Assembly (NCBI GenBank): GCA_038749595.1
Contig: JBCDHW010000005.1
Location: forward strand, 186,001 to 250,000
Reading direction: 5' to 3'
Origin: Parvularcula sp038749595
Lineage (GTDB): Bacteria > Pseudomonadota > Alphaproteobacteria > Caulobacterales > Parvularculaceae
DNA: 64,000 bases
In this document: one piece after another, positions 26,898 through 35,339 of the stretch
How the letters are laid out: each line of letters begins with the position of its first letter
Position numbering within the stretch: position 1 is the stretch's first letter
Notes under the pieces: model-generated
Databases searched by the model: none
What the model saw: only the letters and a program-made list of their open reading frames with translations
What the model was told of the DNA's origin: nothing
Made by a program: the position numbers and the translations under genes

Positions 26898-27545
26898 ATG
26901 CTGGGGCGCTTGGTGGGACTGTTGGTGATCGCGTTTTCGCTGATCATCCAGGTATTTGCCGTCACTGCACTTTTTGATGCGGTTGAGCTGTTCGATACCG
27001 CGTGGCGGGAGCCGTTCTACACCGCGGGCAAGCTTTACGCGGTGGGGATCAATGTGATCGCCAACGCGGTGGGCGGATTAATCGGCGATTCGGTGGCCCG
27101 CTTCCCGATTGCGGAGAACATTCTTGGCGGATTACCGCTGCCGTGCTGGTGGGTGCATGGGCTTGCGATCTACGCCGGCGCGTCCCTGGGCATTTGGGGC
27201 GGCGGTTTGGCGTTCGGGAACCGGCAGCTGAAGGCCTCCGCGGTTGCGCGGGGCGGCCTGTTCATCGCTTGGCCGATGGCCATTGCCTCGATGCTGATCC
27301 AAGGCCTGCGCAACCAGCCTCTGGCCAGCTTCACCCGCGAGCATAACGGCGTGACATTTTTCTATATCGTCGCCGTGTTGGCGATGTATGCCGGCGCCAA
27401 TTGGGCCAACATCAACGTGCTCACCGGACCTCCCGGCCCGAACCAGGAAGTGATGCTGAAGAACAGCGTTCAGTGCCCAATGATCCAGCCGAAGACGGAT
27501 TTACCCGAGGGCGTGGCTGGGTTCCTGGGCATCGACAACGACTGA
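26898..27545 (+). CDS. Hypothetical inner-membrane protein
   Basis: 215 residues with about four hydrophobic segments (LVGLLVIAFSLIIQVFAVTALF, WWVHGLAIYAGASLGIWGGGLAF, GLFIAWPMAIASMLIQGL, FFYIVAVLAMYAGANWANINV). There is an amphipathic loop with conserved-looking WREPFYTAGKLYAVGINVIANAVGG, and a short cytosolic or periplasmic tail with one Cys. No family recognised. GATGGAAGGA supports the start. It is convergent with the M23 peptidase gene. Confidence 0.68.
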   Translation: MLGRLVGLLVIAFSLIIQVFAVTALFDAVELFDTAWREPFYTAGKLYAVGINVIANAVGGLIGDSVARFPIAENILGGLPLPCWWVHGLAIYAGASLGIWGGGLAFGNRQLKASAVARGGLFIAWPMAIASMLIQGLRNQPLASFTREHNGVTFFYIVAVLAMYAGANWANINVLTGPPGPNQEVMLKNSVQCPMIQPKTDLPEGVAGFLGIDND

Positions 27546-27599
27546 GCGCTTCGACGCACCAGGATCGATGGGTGACCGCGCCGGCGCTGGACGCACGGG

Positions 27600-28541
27600 C
27601 TACTGGCCGTTCGTTGGCATCGGCGGGACGAGGAGTTCGGGGTCCATGGGTTGGCCCTTCCAGTTGACCGTCCAGTGAAGGTGGGGACCGGTGGCGCGGC
27701 CTGTGGCGCCGACGGCGCCGATGACTTCACCCTTGGACACCGTCTGGCCGGGGCGGACCAGGACCTTCGACAGGTGCATCAAGACTGACTCCACCTCCTG
27801 GCCGTGGTCGATGAAGACCATGCCGCCTTCGAAGTAGAAGTCGGAAACGGCGAGTGTGACCCGGCCGGTCGAGGGCGCCCGCACCGGCGTGCCGACGAAC
27901 TCGGCAGGCGTCATCGGCGGCGGTGCGGCCACGTCGGTGCCGGAGTGGAATCGCTTCGGCGTGCCGTTGAGGATGCGCTGGGCGCCGTATTTGCCAGAGA
28001 TCCGCCCGCGCACGGGCCAGTCAAAGCCTGTCCGCCAGTAGGTCTGCTCGGATCGGTTGGAGCGGGCCGCGGTTTTCTGGGCGCGCTCGTCCTTGATCTG
28101 GTCGAGCTGTTCTTTCGTGTACGGATTGACCTTGGCTTCATCGAGGGTGTCGATGCGCTCAATCCGGAACGAGCGCTCTTCGATCGGTAGACTGCGCCGC
28201 TCTTCTTCGCCGTTGGCGAAGACAACCAGGAGCTCTGCCTCTCCTTCGTAATCGCGGTTGAAGCCGAGGGCGAAGTGGCCGTCGGGACTCAACATCACCG
28301 GCTTTTTGTCGAGAAAGACTTCGGCGCCCGGCTCGGTTTGCCAAAAGCTGAGCCCGCCCTGGGCCAGGCGGCCTTTGCGCAGGGAGACACGCTGGTCCTG
28401 CAGCGCCGCTGACGTTGCGGTCGCGGCAACGGCGGCACTTGCCGCCATCGGGGTCGTTACAGGCGCCTCGGCCGGGGCCGCAGCCGTCATGCACGCGGAC
28501 ACCATCAGTCCGCCGACAAAAGTGGTCGCCAATTTTCGCAT
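27600..28541 (-). CDS. M23 family metallopeptidase lipoprotein (LytM type)
   Basis: 313 residues. The signal peptide MRKLATTFVGGLMVSAC ends in a lipobox, so the protein is a membrane-anchored murein endopeptidase. A beta-rich N-terminal region (about 60-135) precedes the M23 domain. RFHSGTDVAAP provides the HxxxD zinc ligands, GPHLHW provides the last His pair, and GMVFIDHGQEVESVLMHLSK lies between. All zinc ligands are present, so it should be catalytic rather than an EnvC-like activator. Its start overlaps the DUF2093 stop (TGATG), so the two are co-translated. Confidence 0.93.
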   Translation of the reverse strand: MRKLATTFVGGLMVSACMTAAAPAEAPVTTPMAASAAVAATATSAALQDQRVSLRKGRLAQGGLSFWQTEPGAEVFLDKKPVMLSPDGHFALGFNRDYEGEAELLVVFANGEEERRSLPIEERSFRIERIDTLDEAKVNPYTKEQLDQIKDERAQKTAARSNRSEQTYWRTGFDWPVRGRISGKYGAQRILNGTPKRFHSGTDVAAPPPMTPAEFVGTPVRAPSTGRVTLAVSDFYFEGGMVFIDHGQEVESVLMHLSKVLVRPGQTVSKGEVIGAVGATGRATGPHLHWTVNWKGQPMDPELLVPPMPTNGQ

Positions 28542-28771
28542 CAGAACGTCTCCCCGTTGGCCTTGGCCTCGTCACGTGCCTTATTAGCGGCCGCGGCGTT
28601 AACGTAAGCCTGTTGCAGGCCAACGCTCCAGTACCGCAAGTCACGAAGCGGGATCACCTCCCCCGTCACCGCGCAGCGCACGAAGTCCCCTGACCTTTGC
28701 ACTTCAAAATCAGCGTCAAGGTAGCGCAGTTTGGCTTCACCGCCGCCGCCCAAATCCAACTTATTCATCAT
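28541..28771 (-). CDS. DUF2093 domain protein
   Basis: 76 residues from the first of two adjacent ATGs at 28771; AAGGTG lies three to six bases upstream. The sequence KLDLGGGGEAKLRYLDADFEVQRSGDFVRCAVTGEVIPLRDLRYWSVGLQQAY is the compact DUF2093 pattern: AKL-Y-----VV--G--V-CAVTG--I-L--LRYWSV--QE-Y. Small, cytosolic, with one Cys. Unknown function, widespread in Alphaproteobacteria. It is translationally coupled to the M23 peptidase gene. Confidence 0.88.
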   Translation of the reverse strand: MMNKLDLGGGGEAKLRYLDADFEVQRSGDFVRCAVTGEVIPLRDLRYWSVGLQQAYVNAAAANKARDEAKANGETF

Positions 28772-28918
28772 CGTCACCTTTGCGGGTCGCCTGGGGAGAC
28801 AGGCTTTCTTCAGGCTCTTGTTGCATGGCCGTTGACCCCCGGCATAGGCCGCATTAGAGCCCGCGGCGAATTCTTTCGCGGCGCGGAATCCACAAAGCGG
28901 GTGAAGGCCGACCTCATA

Positions 28919-29254
28919 ATGGGCGACGACAGCGGTGAACGCTCTGATCTCGAAGCTCTTGGCGCGAAAATCGCCAGGGCCAGGGGGGACGAGCCAGGGG
29001 CAAAGCAACAAGCCTCGACCCCACCCGGCGCCGGCATGGGCGATGGCCTGCGGGTCGCGACAGAGTTTGTAGTCTCGGTCATTGTTGGCTCGGGGCTTGG
29101 CTACACGATCGGGAGCTTTTTGGGCGCGCCGCTTGTGGGTCTTTTGATTGGGATGCCCTTCGGTTTCGCGGCGGGCCTCCGCACGGCTTACCGCGGCATG
29201 GTGAAAGCCAACGCTGCGCACAATGAAGAGGACGTTCCCGATGGGAATGATTAG
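28919..29254 (+). CDS. atpI: ATP synthase accessory protein AtpI
   Basis: 111 residues from the ATG at 28919 (the frame opens earlier but reads through a promoter region). A cytosolic Asp/Glu-rich start is followed by two membrane helices, GLRVATEFVVSVIVGSGLGYTIGSFL and PLVGLLIGMPFGFAAGLRTAYRG, as in AtpI/ATPase gene 1 proteins, which help assemble the c-ring and transport magnesium. It is the first gene of the F0 operon and overlaps atpB by 14 bases. Confidence 0.85.
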   Translation: MGDDSGERSDLEALGAKIARARGDEPGAKQQASTPPGAGMGDGLRVATEFVVSVIVGSGLGYTIGSFLGAPLVGLLIGMPFGFAAGLRTAYRGMVKANAAHNEEDVPDGND

Positions 29255-30068
29255 TCAGCTGCTTCCCTCCTGGATCCGGCCCCAGGCCGCCGACCCGATG
29301 GAGCAGTTCGAGATCGTCGAGATCTTCCCGATCCCGACCGGCGAAGGCGCCATCAACCTCAGCTACACGAACGCGTCGCTGTGGATGACGATCGTGGTTC
29401 TGACTGCACTCCTCTTCTTTACGCTCGCGACCAAGCGGCTGCAGCTGATCCCGGGCGGTGTTCAGTCGATGGGCGAAGTGGCATACGAATTCATCGCCAA
29501 GATGGTCCGCGACACGATGGGCGACGAAGGACGCCAGTTCTTCCCGTTCGTGTTCACGCTCTTCGTCTTTGTGTTCCTCTGCAACCTCCTCGGCCTGCTG
29601 CCCACGATCCCTGGTGTGCCGCTTGAGCTGCATGTCTTCACGCCGACCAGCCACATCATTGTGACCTTCGCTTTGGCCTTGATGTCTGTGGGTCTCGTTG
29701 TGGCGTACGGCGTCTTCAAACATGGCCTTGGGTTTTTGAAGCTGTTCGCACCGGCCGGCGTGCCGATCTGGCTGCTGCCGCTGATCACGCCGATTGAGAT
29801 CATCTCATTCTTGTCGCGCCCGGTCAGCCTCGCTGTTCGGCTCTTCGCCAACATGCTGGCAGGGCACGTCGTTTTGAAGGTCTTTGCGGGCTTCGTCGGG
29901 GGTCTCTTGACCGCGGGCGGCGTCCTCTCAGCCTTTTTCATCTTCCCGCTGATCGGGGTTGTCGGGGTCTTCCTCCTCGAGTTCCTCGTGGCGTTCCTGC
30001 AGGCCTTCGTCTTCGCGATCCTGACCTGCATCTACCTTCAGGATGCGCTCCACCCGAGCCACCACTGA
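29241..30068 (+). CDS. atpB: ATP synthase F0 subunit a
   Basis: 275 residues from the ATG at 29241, preceded by GAAGAGGA at eight bases; the ATG at 29223 is possible but poorly spaced. A polytopic proton channel half. The essential Arg is in LAVRLFANMLAGHVVLKV, five to six helices are visible, and the final VAFLQAFVFAILTCIYLQDAL is typical. It forms the proton half-channels beside the c-ring. It is second in the operon and overlaps atpI. Confidence 0.97.
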   Translation: MGMISQLLPSWIRPQAADPMEQFEIVEIFPIPTGEGAINLSYTNASLWMTIVVLTALLFFTLATKRLQLIPGGVQSMGEVAYEFIAKMVRDTMGDEGRQFFPFVFTLFVFVFLCNLLGLLPTIPGVPLELHVFTPTSHIIVTFALALMSVGLVVAYGVFKHGLGFLKLFAPAGVPIWLLPLITPIEIISFLSRPVSLAVRLFANMLAGHVVLKVFAGFVGGLLTAGGVLSAFFIFPLIGVVGVFLLEFLVAFLQAFVFAILTCIYLQDALHPSHH

Positions 30069-30123
30069 TCCCACCCTCAACCACAAACCAAGCTCACAAC
30101 GAGCAGCATAAGGAGTATCAACC

Positions 30124-30348
30124 ATGGACGCAGAAGCAGCCAAGTTCATCGGCGCAGGCATCGCAACCCTTCCCCTCTTCGGTGTCGGCATCGGCCTCGG
30201 CATCCTGTTCGGCAACTTCATGCAAGGCGCCTTCCGGAACCCGTCGGCCACCGCTGGCCTGACCGGCAACTTCTTCATCGCCTTCGCGCTGACCGAAGCG
30301 ACGGGCCTCTTCGCCCTCGTCATCGCGTTCGTTATCCTCGGATCGTAA
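30124..30348 (+). CDS. atpE: ATP synthase F0 subunit c
   Basis: 74 residues, a two-helix hairpin. The first helix carries a glycine-rich GVGIGLGILFGNFMQG, the polar loop is RNPSA, and the second helix carries the proton-binding Glu in ALTEATGLFALVIAFVIL. It forms the rotating c-ring. AAGGAG lies nine bases before the ATG. The 55-base gap after atpB is the largest in the operon and, with the strong binding site, fits the higher stoichiometry of c. Confidence 0.98.
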   Translation: MDAEAAKFIGAGIATLPLFGVGIGLGILFGNFMQGAFRNPSATAGLTGNFFIAFALTEATGLFALVIAFVILGS

Positions 30349-30350
30349 GC

Positions 30351-30935
30351 ATGCTGAGAACGCTGCCTGCGGGCCTTGTGAGCGTCACGCTCCTCGCCGG
30401 CAGCGCCTTCGCCGCTGAAGCCGAGAAAGCTGAAGGCGGCGGCGGCCTGCCGCAGTTCGACACGTCGACGTTCGCCAGCCAGATCTTCTGGCTGCTGATT
30501 TCGTTCATCGTTCTCTATCTTCTGATGTCGCGGGTGTTCTTGCCGCGGATTGGCGGGGTGATCGAGGAGCGGCGTCAGCGTATCGCGGACGACTTTGACA
30601 AAGCCGCTGAGTTTAAGCGGCAGGCGGAGGAAGCTGAGGCAGCCTACAAGCAAGCCCTGGCCGACGCCCGCGCCCGGGCATCCCGCATCGCGCAGGAAAC
30701 CCGCGACCAGATCGACGCTGACATCAAAAAGATGCAGGCCGAGACCGACGCCAAACTCGACGCGGAGATCTCTGCTGCAGAAGCGCGCATCGCGGAAACG
30801 TCTGCGAAAGCGGCTGAGACCGTGCGCGCAGCTGCACGGGAGACCACCCGCGCGGTCGTCATGGCACTGATTGATGAGACGCCGAGTGACGATGCGGTGG
30901 ATGCAGCGCTGAATGCTGCGGGAGGTGCTGCATGA
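30351..30935 (+). CDS. atpF2: ATP synthase F0 subunit b' (second b-type subunit)
   Basis: 194 residues. One N-terminal membrane helix (FASQIFWLLISFIVLYLLMSRVFLPRI) is followed by a long charged coiled coil (about residues 65-180). It has an extra hydrophobic, signal-like start (MLRTLPAGLVSVTLLAGSAFA), as often annotated for b'. With subunit b it forms the heterodimeric peripheral stalk seen in Alphaproteobacteria and phototrophs. It begins two bases after the atpE stop and overlaps atpF by four bases (ATGA). Confidence 0.94.
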   Translation: MLRTLPAGLVSVTLLAGSAFAAEAEKAEGGGGLPQFDTSTFASQIFWLLISFIVLYLLMSRVFLPRIGGVIEERRQRIADDFDKAAEFKRQAEEAEAAYKQALADARARASRIAQETRDQIDADIKKMQAETDAKLDAEISAAEARIAETSAKAAETVRAAARETTRAVVMALIDETPSDDAVDAALNAAGGAA

Positions 30936-31489
30936 TCGACACCTACGAAACCCTGACCTTTGCTGCGGCTGAAGATACCGAAGCGGGCGGCGACAAAGGC
31001 GGCCTGCTGAACGATTCCGCCTTTTGGGTGCTGGTCGGCTTTGTCATCGTCGTGGGGATCTTCGTCTGGCAAGGCGTGGGCAAGCGTCTTTCGACGTTCC
31101 TCGATGGCCGCGCGAAGGACATCGAGACCCAGCTCGACGATGCGCGCAACATCCGGGAAGAGGCGCAGCGGGTTCTGGCCGATTACCAAAAGCGCCAGCG
31201 TGAGGCAGAAGGCGAAGCGGAGAGCATCATCGCCCTCGCCAAAGCGGATGCGAAGTCGATGACGGCCGAAGCGAAAGCCAAGCTGGAAGACCAGGTGGCG
31301 CGGCGCACGGCGGCGGCGAAAGAGCGGATTGAACGCGCTGAGGCCCAGGCCCTGGCGGATGTCCGTGCCCAGACGGCTGACCTTGCGATTGGGGCGGCAC
31401 GGGAGATCATCAAAGCACGGACGGATGGCGCGGCGCAGAAGCATCTGCTCGATCGTGCTTTGGCCGATGTTCGCGGTAAGCTGAACTAA
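30932..31489 (+). CDS. atpF: ATP synthase F0 subunit b
   Basis: 185 residues. One membrane helix (DSAFWVLVGFVIVVGIFVWQGVG) is followed by a coiled coil ending ALADVRGKLN. It pairs with b' as the stator stalk holding F1. The start overlaps the b' stop (ATGA), so expression is coupled. It is the last gene of the F0 operon; a terminator follows. F1 genes are not in the window, the usual alphaproteobacterial separation. Confidence 0.96.
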   Translation: MIDTYETLTFAAAEDTEAGGDKGGLLNDSAFWVLVGFVIVVGIFVWQGVGKRLSTFLDGRAKDIETQLDDARNIREEAQRVLADYQKRQREAEGEAESIIALAKADAKSMTAEAKAKLEDQVARRTAAAKERIERAEAQALADVRAQTADLAIGAAREIIKARTDGAAQKHLLDRALADVRGKLN

Positions 31490-31513
31490 CGCGCTTGCTC
31501 ATTGAAAAGACTG

Positions 31514-31545
31514 GCCCGGCTCGGATAACCAAGCCGGGCTTTTTT
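31514..31545 (+). terminator. Rho-independent terminator of the F0 operon
   Basis: The stem GCCCGGCT / AGCCGGGC is followed by TTTTTT. It lies between atpF and the convergent BCCT transporter gene and overlaps that gene's stop codon. Confidence 0.9.
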
Positions 31546-32965
31546 ATGGGCGCCTGCGGAGCAATTTAAGTCCGGCGCTGACGCCTTGACCGAAAAGGAT
31601 GAAGGTGAGCGGCATCGCGCCGGCTACGGCGAGCGCGCGGGTTGCGTCCTGCCCGGTCTGGGACAAGACGGCGCCTGCGGTCATCAGCGCAACGATCAGT
31701 CCCCAGATGAGCCGCGCATTGACCGAGGGGTCGGCCTCTTGCTCGGAGAACATGGCCAGCACGTAGGCGCCGCTGTCAGCGCTGGTGACGAGGAAGACCG
31801 CGATGAGCGCCATCGCCACGATCTGGAACAGCTTGGTCAGCGGTAAGCCTTCGAGGACGCGGAAAGCCGCTTGGGGTGCTGTGTCGAAGTCGCGGGCGCC
31901 GAGGTCGAGGCCGTTCGCCTGGAACTCCAGCGCGGCGCCGCCAAGGATACCAAACCAGAGGAGCGTCACCAAGCACGGAAGCAGGACGGCGGCCACGACG
32001 AAGGACCGGATCGTCCGTCCACGGCTGATCCGCGCGAGGAACACACCGATAAATGGCGTCCACGCGATCCACCAGAGGAAGTAGGTGAGCGACCAAGCGC
32101 TCGTCCACGATCGCCCTTCTTCATCACTCCGTAAACTGACCGAAAGCTCGGGCAAGGCGGCGAGATACGTCACGAACGACTCGCCGATGGTGACGAGGAT
32201 CGGGCCCGTGGGCCCAGCGACCAGGATCCAGAGGGCCAAGACACCAGCGACGGCGGCGTTGACGTTTGACAGGACGGCAATCCCGCGGCGCAAGCCCAGG
32301 GCAGCGGAGCCGAGATAGCCAGCGGTGATGATCGACAAGGCGAGGAGCTGGATGCCGAGACCGCTTGGCAGGGCGCCGCCGGTGACGATCTCTGCCCCCG
32401 CGCCGAGAAGGATCACCGACTGCCCCAGCGACGCGACGACGCCGAACAGGACGGCAATGAGCCCGGCAATATCGATGGCGCGGCGGACGCGCGGCGGGAA
32501 GCTGGGAAACGGCGTAGACGGAAGGATGGGGCCGTCCCGGGTCATGAAGAGACCGATGGCGATGGCCGCGAGGGCGTACACGCCCCATCCGTGCAGCGCC
32601 CAGTTGAATTGGGTCAGCGCCAGCGCCCGCGCCCGGGCATCGGCGGTCTCGGGGAGCAAACCTTCCCCCGGCGGCGGTGAGAGCCAGTGGATGATCGGCT
32701 CCGCCGCGCCCCAAAAAACGAGGCCGGACCCCATGCCCGCTGCGAACATCATCGACGCCCAGGTGACAAACCGGAACTCGGGCTTGGCCTCTGGCCCGCC
32801 AATGACCGTGCGGCCTTGGGGGACGATAAGGATTAAGAGGCAGAAGACAACGCTGCCCGTGGCGACGAAGAGCGTCCAGCCGCCGAAGGATGCGAGAAAG
32901 GCGGACGCAACAATCTGTATGCTGTCGGTAAAGGACCCTGGGGCGAAAAGGGACAGCACGGCCAA
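31544..32965 (-). CDS. BCCT family transporter (betaine/choline/carnitine type)
   Basis: 473 residues as drawn from a TTG at 32965. The true start is probably further upstream: the frame is open through RGRIVTLIVGLLAVLSLF to the SURF1 stop but has no ATG or GTG. A GGGGAGGGA binding site lies at about 33007-33015. About 12 helices. The family signature is clear in TSAWSLTYFLWWIAWTPFIGVFLARISRGRTIRSF, and GMGSGLVFWGAAEPIIHW is the conserved glycine-rich substrate/sodium region. It imports quaternary ammonium osmolytes. It follows SURF1 closely and may be co-transcribed. Confidence 0.9.
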   Translation of the reverse strand: MAVLSLFAPGSFTDSIQIVASAFLASFGGWTLFVATGSVVFCLLILIVPQGRTVIGGPEAKPEFRFVTWASMMFAAGMGSGLVFWGAAEPIIHWLSPPPGEGLLPETADARARALALTQFNWALHGWGVYALAAIAIGLFMTRDGPILPSTPFPSFPPRVRRAIDIAGLIAVLFGVVASLGQSVILLGAGAEIVTGGALPSGLGIQLLALSIITAGYLGSAALGLRRGIAVLSNVNAAVAGVLALWILVAGPTGPILVTIGESFVTYLAALPELSVSLRSDEEGRSWTSAWSLTYFLWWIAWTPFIGVFLARISRGRTIRSFVVAAVLLPCLVTLLWFGILGGAALEFQANGLDLGARDFDTAPQAAFRVLEGLPLTKLFQIVAMALIAVFLVTSADSGAYVLAMFSEQEADPSVNARLIWGLIVALMTAGAVLSQTGQDATRALAVAGAMPLTFILFGQGVSAGLKLLRRRP

Positions 32966-33016
32966 CAGGCCGACGATGAGCGTGACGATCCGTCCTCTGA
33001 TGGTCTGTCCCTCCCC

Positions 33017-33721
33017 TTAGCGGCGCTTGAGCGACAAAGCGCCGACCACGCCGATGAGACCGGCGGCCAGGCCGTACCAGGTGATGGCGTAGCCAAGATG
33101 CGCGTTGCGGAAGTCGATCAGGGTCGTCCCCCCCTGGGGCAAGGTCGTGGGCAGTGTGCTGTCGACGGCGACGGCGACGTAGTTGTCCTCTTCGCCTGGG
33201 GTCAGATACCGCGCGAGCGCGATCGGGTCGCGCCCGAAGAAGATCCCGTCATCGGGACGGTTCGGCGGGGCGAATTGCGCCGCGAGGCCTTTTTCGGGGG
33301 TGTAAAGACGGATGAGGCCCTGAAGCTGTCCTGCGTCAGGCAGCGGATAGAACGTATCAAGAGCATCTTGCGGGACAAAGCCGCGATTGACCAACACGAG
33401 ACGGTCCGAGCCGTCGTCAAGCCGCATGGCGGCGAAGGCGAAATACCCTGCCGCGCCCTCGTGGGTGCCAAAGACATGGGCGATCCGCGCATTCGGAAAA
33501 CCGCCGGAGACGATGACGGGAAGGTACTCCTGCGCCTCTAAGTCGGGTGTCTCGAGCACTTCGGTGAGCGGCGTTGGCGGCAGGTCGATGCGCGCCTCGA
33601 CCTTTGCGATCAGGTCCGTCTTCCACGCGAGGCGTTTGACTTGCCACGTTCCTAAGCTGAGCAAAACGCCCAGGGCCAAGAGTGTCAGTATCCAGAGGAT
33701 CGGCCGGATGACGAGGGTCAT
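33017..33721 (-). CDS. SURF1 family cytochrome oxidase biogenesis protein
   Basis: 234 residues from the ATG at 33721, which overlaps the DUF983 stop (ATGA). It helps insert heme a into subunit I of cytochrome c oxidase at the inner membrane. There is one helix at each end (ILWILTLLALGVLLSLGTWQVKRL and YAITWYGLAAGLIGVVGAL), with the family's GTWQ-RL motif, a periplasmic beta domain (VNRGFVPQD) and the terminal Y-ITWYGLA. It lies in the ctaE-DUF983-surf1 operon. Confidence 0.93.
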   Translation of the reverse strand: MTLVIRPILWILTLLALGVLLSLGTWQVKRLAWKTDLIAKVEARIDLPPTPLTEVLETPDLEAQEYLPVIVSGGFPNARIAHVFGTHEGAAGYFAFAAMRLDDGSDRLVLVNRGFVPQDALDTFYPLPDAGQLQGLIRLYTPEKGLAAQFAPPNRPDDGIFFGRDPIALARYLTPGEEDNYVAVAVDSTLPTTLPQGGTTLIDFRNAHLGYAITWYGLAAGLIGVVGALSLKRR

Positions 33722-34086
33722 TCGAGACGGCCCTCCGCCGCGCCGTTTTTGTACTGAATGCCGATCAAGAGGCCCTTGGCGGGGCGCAGCAGCACGAACG
33801 TCAAGATGAGACTCACGGCGATGGAGGTGAGGAGCGCTGCACCGGCGACCCACTCGAAGACGCTGAGCAGAACCGCCAAAACGACGACGGCGACGAGGCC
33901 GGTGATCGACATCACGAAAAAGGCGGGGCCGTCACCGCTGTCGGCGAAAGCGAGATCGAGGCCGCATACGGAGCATTGCTTTTGAACCGCGAGGTAACCG
34001 GCGAACAGCTTGCCCTGGCCGCAATGGGGGCAAAAACCGCGCAAAGCGGATCCCCCAGGGTCTTGTGTGGCGGGTCGGTCGGGCAC
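33718..34086 (-). CDS. DUF983 family protein
   Basis: 122 residues from a GTG at 34086, one base after the ctaE stop, preceded by GGGGT. An N-terminal zinc-ribbon-like pair (FCPHCGQGKLF...CSVCGLDL) precedes two or three membrane helices (FFVMSITGLVAVVVLAVLLSVF, LTSIAVSLILTFVLLRPAKGLLIGIQY). DUF983 genes are almost always beside cytochrome oxidase subunit III and SURF1 in Alphaproteobacteria. An oxidase assembly role is inferred from that. Confidence 0.9.
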   Translation of the reverse strand: MPDRPATQDPGGSALRGFCPHCGQGKLFAGYLAVQKQCSVCGLDLAFADSGDGPAFFVMSITGLVAVVVLAVLLSVFEWVAGAALLTSIAVSLILTFVLLRPAKGLLIGIQYKNGAAEGRLE

Positions 34087-34087
34087 C

Positions 34088-35014
34088 CTACCCCAGAAGG
34101 CCCTGGTTCCCGGCCACATAGATCGCCGCGAACAGGAACAGCCAGACAACGTCCACGAAGTGCCAGTACCAGGCCGCCGACTCGAAGCCGAAGTGACGCT
34201 GGCGGGTGAACTGGCCGCGCAGCCCGCGGATCATGCAGATGAACAGGAAGATGGTGCCGACGAAGACGTGGAAGCCATGGAAGCCCGTGGCCATGAAAAA
34301 GCTCGAGCCGTAGATCGTCGAATTGTTGAACGCGAACATGTTGCCGGCGAGCGCTTCGTAATACTCGATGACTTGGAACATGGAGAAGATCGCGCCGAGG
34401 AACACGGTGGTGAACATGCCCCACTTAAACCCGTCGCGATCGCCGACCTGAAGCGCGTGGTGCGCCCAAGTCACGGACGTACCTGAGAGCAGCAGGATCA
34501 ACGTGTTGACCAGCGGAAGCTGCCACGGATTGAGCGGCTCGACGCCCTTTGGTGGCCAATTGGGCCCCTTTGCATGGAAGGCTGCGTCGTTCTGCAGATA
34601 AGCGGGAAGCCCATCGGCATTCAGCATCTGGCTGCCATCCGTGAGGATCACCGGATCCGCGCCGCCGGGGAACAAGGCCGCAGCGAAGAATGCCCAGAAC
34701 CAGGCGACGAAGAACATCACTTCGGAGAGGATGAAGAGGACGACGCCGTAGCGCAGGCCGATCCGCACCACGGTGCTGGTGTTCTCGCCGGCGAGGCTTT
34801 CGCGCACCACGTCGCGCCACCAGCCGTACATGGAGAAGAGAACGCCGCCGAGGCCTGCGATGAACAGCCAAGGCCCGCTCATGCCGAACAGCTTCGTCTC
34901 AGAATAGCGCCAAACCACGGCGCCGAGCATCATCACGGCAGCAGAAACCGAGGAAACCAGCGGCCAGGGGCTCGGATTGACCAGGTGGTAATCGTGTTTG
35001 ACGTCGCCAGCCAT
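34088..35014 (-). CDS. ctaE: Cytochrome c oxidase subunit III (aa3 type)
   Basis: 308 residues, seven helices. It stabilises subunits I and II of the proton-pumping oxidase. The conserved Glu is in LSEVMFFVAWFWAFF. HDYHLVNPSPWPL, WWRDVVRE, TLILLLSGTSVTWAHHAL, YGSSFFMATGFHGFHVFVGTIFL and AWYWHFVDVVWLFLF are all textbook. Subunits I and II and ctaB/ctaG, usually just upstream, are not in the adjoining sequence: 35015-35339 is empty and then an unrelated gene runs the other way. The cta locus is therefore split. Confidence 0.98.
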   Translation of the reverse strand: MAGDVKHDYHLVNPSPWPLVSSVSAAVMMLGAVVWRYSETKLFGMSGPWLFIAGLGGVLFSMYGWWRDVVRESLAGENTSTVVRIGLRYGVVLFILSEVMFFVAWFWAFFAAALFPGGADPVILTDGSQMLNADGLPAYLQNDAAFHAKGPNWPPKGVEPLNPWQLPLVNTLILLLSGTSVTWAHHALQVGDRDGFKWGMFTTVFLGAIFSMFQVIEYYEALAGNMFAFNNSTIYGSSFFMATGFHGFHVFVGTIFLFICMIRGLRGQFTRQRHFGFESAAWYWHFVDVVWLFLFAAIYVAGNQGLLG

Positions 35015-35339
35015 AACTCACTCACTCAACTCTGAGGCCCTGTTATCGCCGCACGCTCCCTAAAGCAACGTGAGCGAAATGGATTCAATGACGGTCGCCT
35101 GAGCTTCTGCTGCAGTGCGGCATCTCGTCATGCGGTTTTGCTAATTCCAGCGGAGCTGCGTGCGTATTGCGGGTGCGAACAGGCCTCCCGCGCGGTGGCT
35201 TCGTTCCGTGCACGAAACGACATTTTATGCGAATAACGCTCTCTTTTGAGTTGGATTTTGCTCAAAACCCACGCCCATCGAAGCCAAAACATTGAGATGC
35301 TGCCCCTATCTGTCGCGAGCGGCAAGAGAGAGATCGGAC
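35015..35339. other. Divergent promoter region, no gene seen
   Basis: 325 bases between ctaE and the PilJ-type gene. No open frame of quality, repeat or RNA gene recognised. The part at 35215-35275 is the most AT-rich and may hold the promoter of the right-hand gene. Confidence 0.5.
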
